From Osedax frankpressi (taxonomy: Eukaryota; Annelida; Polychaeta; Sabellida; Siboglinidae): 64,000 bases of DNA. The notes beneath the pieces are model-generated. The model made no database searches. It was given only the letters and a program-made list of their open reading frames with translations, and was not told the DNA's origin. The translations under genes and the position numbers were made by a program. The first letter of the stretch is position 1. Each line of letters starts with the position of its first letter. Positions 57,789-64,000 of the stretch are shown in pieces. The stretch is from NCBI GenBank assembly GCA_964035775.1, contig OZ038315.1, positions 25,661,303 through 25,725,302 on the forward strand, in the 5' to 3' direction.

Positions 57789-59330
57789 AAAAGTTAAGTT
57801 GTGACATGTCTTAGTGGGAATAGCTGTTCGTTTACTCGGGGCTAGGAATTATGACTAAGGACATCATCGAGGACATGACCTTGTCAATTACATACGCGCA
57901 ATTACCTCATACATTGACAAAATAAACCTACATCGCACATATATATAGACGACATAGTAAGCAAGCTATAATGTTTATATCTCTGTATACATATTATTTA
58001 GTAATTCACAAACTAGTATAGGCGTGTAAGTTCGTGTGTGTGTATGTATGTGTATTTGTATGTGTATGCGTATGTGTGTATATATATATATATATGTATG
58101 CGTTCCCCCTATTTACCCTAAATACGTAGTTTATAACATAAATGAACGGGGGGGGGGGGAGTGTAAGTTCCCTATACAACTGGGCTAAGATGATTTCCCG
58201 TTAATGGCCGATAAAGGTCGAGTTCGAACCCGTTACATTGCGTCACGGGTATTGCGTAATGGGCCGATGCGGTGGCACCTGTCCAGTAAACAAGTTCCGT
58301 AACGATGTTACGTAATTCGTTGCCTACATTTAGCCTACAAATCCGTATATCAGTAGTATTGTATATAATCTACCGGTGAGTTAGATTAAATATATAACTA
58401 CATACCGGAAGTGAAGGTGTTGTTCTTCTTTATAGAGCTAGAGCTCATAATATCTCAACTAGCGGGTTTTATATATTACATTAGTGGTTATATATCTTGT
58501 AATTATGCATTACCTCACCCTTACGATATGCCTACTTTATATTACATATAATATAAGTTATAAAGTCGGACATAATGTCATGAGTTCAACACCTATATAT
58601 AAACACATGTATTATTAATACAGTTGTAGATTGATTTTGAAGTAAAAAATAAATATTCATTATATTCCTGGAATTCCTAGAATTCTAAGAATAAATACGC
58701 CTCATATTACGCTATACTAAAATCTAGTAGTTGTTACACCTGTATTGTAATAACCATGGATGACCATTTCATATTCGTGGGTTATTTCTTGCCTGACCAC
58801 TAGTCACATATTAACCTCGATCAAATTGATAGATATGAGGAGATATTATTAAACTAGAGAATGTAATTGATTCCAGATTTGAGTAAGACCAGTAATGGAC
58901 ATAAGATAACAATTGTTATCAGCAGTTACAGCATTAGGTAAAAAGTGGTTTATATGTTCAGTAGTGGTCACATTTAGGCAGTGGTGGTCAGATGTAGGAA
59001 GTAGTTTAGGTGTAGTAAGTACTGGTCATATGTTGACATATGTGGCCGTAGTGATCAGTATATGTATTACATAATCCTGTAGTTGTTAATATTGGTCTGT
59101 AAAGATTTGCGCTTATTGCCCGAAGCAACGTGTAGAAGATGAATAGTGAGATCGGAAGGAGAAGGGACTGAGATGATAATCAGTGGTCAGTTGTGGCAGT
59201 GGTCAGGGAAGGCGTGTACAGTCCGACCACTACACCAGTAATTATTAATACCGTGGCTAGACATCCTTGAGGGACTATATCAATGTCAGGTCGATATTCA
59301 CGTTACAAATCTATAATGGAGAGTTTCCCG
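57789..59330. other. Moderate-GC non-coding stretch upstream of recognised protocadherin exons
   Basis: No cadherin-like exon could be recognised. It holds a run of 12 G at about 58148, an ATTACGTAAC-type site at 58307-58316 and many TGGTCA motifs at 58.8-59.3 kb. It is probably intron or 5' flank of the protocadherin. Confidence 0.5.
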
Positions 59331-59339
59331 ACGTGAAGT

Positions 59340-60292
59340 GAGTATATGGATTGTAGGTGAGTTGTACGCGGGCTGAATGTTGGTTATATCAGAGATGTAT
59401 GTGGGTTGTACGGGGGCTGAATATTGGTTATATCAGAGATGTATGTGGGTTGTACGCGGGTTGAATGTTGGTTATATCAGAGATGTATGTGAGTTGTACG
59501 CGGGTTGAATGTTGGTTATATCAGAGATGCATGTGAGTTGTACGTGGGCTAAATGTTGGTTATATCTGAGATGTATGTGGGTTGTACGTGGGCTGAATGT
59601 TGGTTATATCAGAGATGTATGTGGGTTGTACGCGGGTTGAATGTTAGTTATATCAGAGATGCATGTGAGTTGTACGCGGGCTGAATGTTGGTTATATCAG
59701 AGATGTATGTGGGTTGTACGTGGGCTGAATGTTGGTTATATCAGAGATGTATGTGGGTTGTACGCGGGTTGAATGTTAGTTATATCAGAGATGTATGTGG
59801 GTTGTACGCGGGTTGAATATTGGTTATATCAGAGATGTATGTGGGTTGTACGTGGGCTGAATGTTGGTTATATCAGAGATGTATGTGGGTTGTACGTGGG
59901 CTGAATGTTGGTTATATCAGAGATGTATGTGGGTTGTACGCGGGCTGAATGTTGGTTATATCAGAGATGTATGTGGGTTATACGCGGGTTGAATGTTGGT
60001 TATATCAGAGATGTATGTGGGTTGTACGTGGGCTGAATGTTGGTTATATCAGAGATGCATGTGAGTTGTACGCGGGCTGAATGTTGGTTATATCAGAGAT
60101 GTATGTGGGTTGTACGTGGGCTGAATGTTGGTTATATCAGAGATGTATGTGGGTTGTACGCGGACTGAATGTTGGTTATATCAGAGATGTATGTGAGTTG
60201 TACGCGGGCTGAATGTTGGTTATATCAGAGATGTATGTGAGTTGTACGCGGGCTAAATGTTGGTTATATCAGAGATGTATGTGGGTTTTACA
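59340..60292. repeat. 44-bp minisatellite, about 21 copies
   Basis: Unit ATCAGAGATGTATGTGGGTT + GTACGCGGGCTGAATGTTGG + TTAT. Variation is largely limited to GCGGG/GTGGG, CTGAAT/TTGAAT and GTGGG/GTGAG. The repeat is GC-rich for this genome. Confidence 0.97.
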
Positions 60293-60729
60293 AAAAGAAA
60301 TATGGGTAAGGAACATATCAGAATGTCATACATTTCAATTTAGTTTGATCACTATTTTCCTTCATTCCATTTCATATTGCGTGGATATGTACAAATAGTA
60401 CATTATAATTGTGGAAATCGGATTGGTTTTGGACAGATAGACACCACAGACAGACATTGGCAACTACAGTAGCATTGTTACTGTTAACATGAGTATTGTT
60501 ATCATTAGTATTGTTATCATTAGTAATGTCAATAGTAGTAACTAAACATACCAGCAGTTACACGTGATATATGAATAATTCAATTATTTTGTAATATACA
60601 TATATCAGTATGAGGAAGTAGGGAAAGTATTTAGGGAGGGGTTTGGGTTAATCACTGACTTTAAATAAACAAAACACGCATCCTATATTACTGTTTATAT
60701 ATTGGAGTCCCTCTTACAATATAACAAGC

Positions 60730-60885
60730 TCCTTTCAACTACCACTACCACTACCACTATACTTACTAACACTACCACCACTACCACTACTACTATCATT
60801 ACCACGACTTCCACCATTACCACTACTACCATCATTACCACCACTAATATCAATAATACCATTACCAGCACTACACAACTACCCC
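60730..60885. repeat. (ACC/ACT)n triplet repeat
   Basis: Imperfect ACTACCACTACC tract with ATCATTACC interruptions. The plus frame reads as poly-Thr and is not a gene. Confidence 0.93.
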
Positions 60886-61089
60886 CACACGTATTATTAA
60901 ATGGTGTTGATGAGTCAATATAATATAACTGGGAATGTTCAACAATATAACGGATAACTAGAATTTACCCTAATTACTTAGTACGACAAATCACAGATAA
61001 CGTAGTTATGATTATAGAATGTATAAATAAAAACTGAAAGTATTATATAATTAAATGTGTTTTTGTAATTACTGCATAAAATTGATATC

Positions 61090-61290
61090 GGGATTATGCC
61101 TGGTAGTATGTTATATAACTGGGTGCCTGGTAATATGTTATGCACGTGGGGTGCCTGGTGATATGCTATACACGTGGGGTGCCTGATAATATGTTATGCA
61201 CGAGAGACGTGATGGTAATATGTTATACACGAGAGGCGTGCCTGGTAATATGTTATACGCGTCAAGATTTCCTGGTAGAGTGGGGCTGGT
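61090..61290. repeat. Degenerate repeat GTGCCTGGTAATATGTTATA
   Basis: About seven imperfect copies of roughly 27 bp (CACGTGGGGTGCCTGGTAATATGTTAT and variants). Confidence 0.8.
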
Positions 61291-61309
61291 AATATTAGTG
61301 AAGCCATAT

Positions 61310-61353
<44 letters not shown>

Positions 61354-61356
61354 GTA

Positions 61357-61432
<76 letters not shown>

Positions 61433-61529
61433 GTCAGATATTCATTAGATAGTTATGTGTGTATGTGTGTGTTGGCGAGTATGTGTATGTGTGTATGTGT
61501 GCGTGCGTGTGAAAAAATATATATATGTT

Positions 61530-62993
61530 AGTCAGGAGGAATTATTCAGTAGTAGTTTGTAGAGGAATGTGTAGTTCTACAAGTAAGGTATAATATTGAG
61601 TAGATCTGCCAAGTAATGTGAGTAGGTATTCACAGTTTAAGACAAGGAGTAATTACTTTTTGAAAAATAATTAATTTGATTCTAAATATAAATTTGTTTG
61701 TTAATAAGTTTGTGGTCGATAGTTTCTTTGTTCTATAGATACGTTTCATAATGTGGTAAGATAGATAACTTGGAGTATTTTTTTAAAGAGTAGTATGTGT
61801 TATGTAGAACAGTTGGTAGATAGATCTGTCTTCGATTCTCACCCAGTTCATTTAGTTAAGAAATGCTGAGGTGTGAGAGTATTTCGACAACTTAATACAA
61901 CATGAAGTTATTATCATTTTATTAAGTTGTCTGCATTGTTTTTTATAGTTATTGTAATATAATGTTACTGTTATCTAACTTAGTTAGAACAGTTGATGAA
62001 ATACGTATTTGTAATGAGTGTTTTTTTGTTCTGGCAATTAAACGAGGGGTCTGAGTCAAGTTTGACACTAAGATAGTTGATAGTCATCTGTAGTGGTAAG
62101 TCAATATTTGCTATTTTTATATGAGAAATGTTATGATTTTAGTGTTTTTAGAATTACATAATCGTACTGTTTGACTACAATAGTAATATAGTTACCGAGG
62201 TCGAGTAGAGTGGTTGCTGTACCATTGTTAGTTGGTGTAAACTTTGTAACGTCTAGAACATTGTTAGTTGGGTATTCTGTTAGGTAAATAGATTTGATTC
62301 TAAATGAGTTTAAAAAGAATGGTCAGTATTGAAACTTGTGGTATCTGCTAGGCAGCAATTGGTCAAGGTTGAATTCCTCAAGTTGAGGTGTGAATATAAA
62401 ATATTATGTCTCATTTTAGTACTCCAGTAGTTATATTATCTGCGTGTATATAGAATTAGCATAGTTTTAATTAGTTCATAAATGTAAGTTAGGTTAACTC
62501 TAGGAATTATTTCTAATATAATAATACATTAACTCAGGTTGTTATCTATCATAGTTTATATCTAGGCAGTTATTTTATATTGCCATATAATGTTTTGGAT
62601 TTTATTAATGTCTAATTTGTGAAACTAAAATGTAGTTAAACTTATTATTTGGTATATTTACTGTATGTGTATTTGAAATAAGGCACTTTCATATTTGGAA
62701 TAATTTCGTCATGTCATATTTATTGCCATATATAGATTTAATAATAAGTTAGTAGACAGTTTCTTAGTTTTAATACGTATTTGTTAGGATGTATTGTATT
62801 ATTGAATATTGCAGTTTCCCTTGGCAAGCGACTTAGACTATCTTCAGTTTCTTACATTCTTTATATTTTCTGTTTTCTTTTAATTTCACAATGTCTCACA
62901 ATTAGTTATTTAATGTTTTAACAATAGTCAGTGTAGTTTTAAATGTAGCAAGTTTTAAAGTTTGAGTGATTTTGTATGTATTCACATATGTAT

Positions 62994-63046
<53 letters not shown>

Positions 63047-64000
63047 GTATATATGTGTACATGTATGTGTGTATATGTATGTGCATGTGTGTGTGTATGC
63101 GTGTGATTACGAACACTCAGTCAGTACAAGGTAGAATAAACACCGGGTTCATCTATATTCATCTCTATCTATATACATACTTGCTGGGTGAACGAACAAG
63201 AAAAAGCATGTGTTGGACTAGACAGACAGACAGACAGACATAAGACGGATTGCGATGGTAGATCATGAGGGAGAGATAGACACTGACCGCTATACTGACC
63301 ACGAGGGTATTAGCGCATCGGTGGAAACTTCGATGGCCCCATACTGGGAGATAAATGTCCTCTCGATTGTTCCTAAGAACCAGTGGTCAGTTCTTTGTAA
63401 TACGAGTCAAAGCGTTGCCGGATGGTAAACGTATGTCATTATAATGACCAGCGGTAAGCGACTGGTGGTCGTTAATTAACAGATTAAATGCATATTAATA
63501 AGCGCATTGTATTCGCTTCGATGTGCAATGACAAGATAGTAAGACAATGCAGACAATGAAGAGGGGGCAATGAGGAAACAAGTTAGCGATCAAAGAGGAA
63601 TAAACCACACCGTAACCGAAATACGACGCAAACATTCGGGGATTAAATATCGGATGCAATTAATAATTAATATAGTGAGGTTCTAGTCTGACCACGTGTG
63701 TTCCCATAAAACTAGAAGCATCATTATGCACAATACCAGTGTGGAAATATACGAAACCATCGTAGATTATAGTTTAAAATTACCACGTAGAACGAATAAA
63801 AGACAATAAGAATGATTATGTAATAATTTCTTTATAATAAAGATACATAATATTTAATTTATTTATGCAATTATTACATTACATAATTTTGCTGTTATGC
63901 ATATTGTGAAAAGATGATGCAATATATTTAAGTAATCCTATACTAATGGGATATTTATAAATATTGATTCTATTAACTATAATTTTAATAGTTATAGTAG
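61530..64000. other. Window end, no gene recognised
   Basis: Non-coding AT-rich sequence with (AT)n near 63000-63058, a (CAGA)n/(GACA)n run near 63225-63240 and TGACC/GGTCA motifs at 63.28-63.48 kb. Upstream protocadherin exons may lie beyond this end. Confidence 0.5.

Noticed and set aside
63255-63428. 57-codon plus ORF beginning MVDHEGEIDTDRY
   Set aside because: Isolated, no recognised homology, no splice context, and within a region rich in TGACC motifs; length is compatible with chance at this base composition.

Overview
The window looks like nuclear DNA of a bilaterian animal, probably an invertebrate. Six animal genes can be read, all interrupted by GT-AG introns: DNAJC3, a CD36/LIMP-2 scavenger receptor, POLR1E, MAPK7 (ERK5), KICS2 and a protocadherin. 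Introns and spacers are very AT-rich, above all from about 4 to 17 kb and 32 to 42 kb, and exons stand out as GC islands. I cannot name the species. There is a 200-base assembly gap at 4560-4759. All exon borders were read by hand: I matched translations to remembered family sequences and required splice phase to carry through. For POLR1E, MAPK7 and KICS2 the exon lengths sum to exact multiples of three (1257, 2154 and 1425 nt including the stop).

Layout. The genes alternate strictly in strand: DNAJC3 (+, 3' end only, 1-398), SCARB2-like (-, 395-5967), POLR1E (+, 7272-14093), MAPK7 (-, 15917-36981), KICS2 (+, 37982-42041), protocadherin (-, 42464 to at least 56827, 5' part not found). DNAJC3 and SCARB2 are tail to tail and their stop codons overlap. 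SCARB2/POLR1E are head to head 1.3 kb apart and MAPK7/KICS2 head to head 1.0 kb apart. POLR1E/MAPK7 converge 1.8 kb apart and KICS2/protocadherin 0.4 kb apart. The products are unrelated in pathway: ER co-chaperone, lysosomal membrane receptor, RNA polymerase I subunit, MAP kinase, KICSTOR subunit of amino-acid sensing to mTORC1, and cell adhesion.

Repeats. Tandem repeats make up about a quarter of the window, nearly all of it in introns. The largest is a 10.1-kb array of an 11-bp unit (18698-28780) inside one MAPK7 intron; it ends at the 3' splice site. A 15-bp array (about 49.0-52.9 kb) lies in a protocadherin intron. Others have units of 25, 9, 18, 6, 16 and 44 bp. Several begin within about 5-20 bases of a 5' splice site or end on a 3' splice site, which suggests arrays seeded from splice-site sequence. 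The 11-bp and 15-bp arrays lack stop codons and create open frames of up to 3440 codons that are not genes.

The most notable coding observation is a TQY activation-loop motif in MAPK7, where ERK-type kinases carry TEY. I saw no viral elements, rRNA, tRNA or CRISPR-like arrays.
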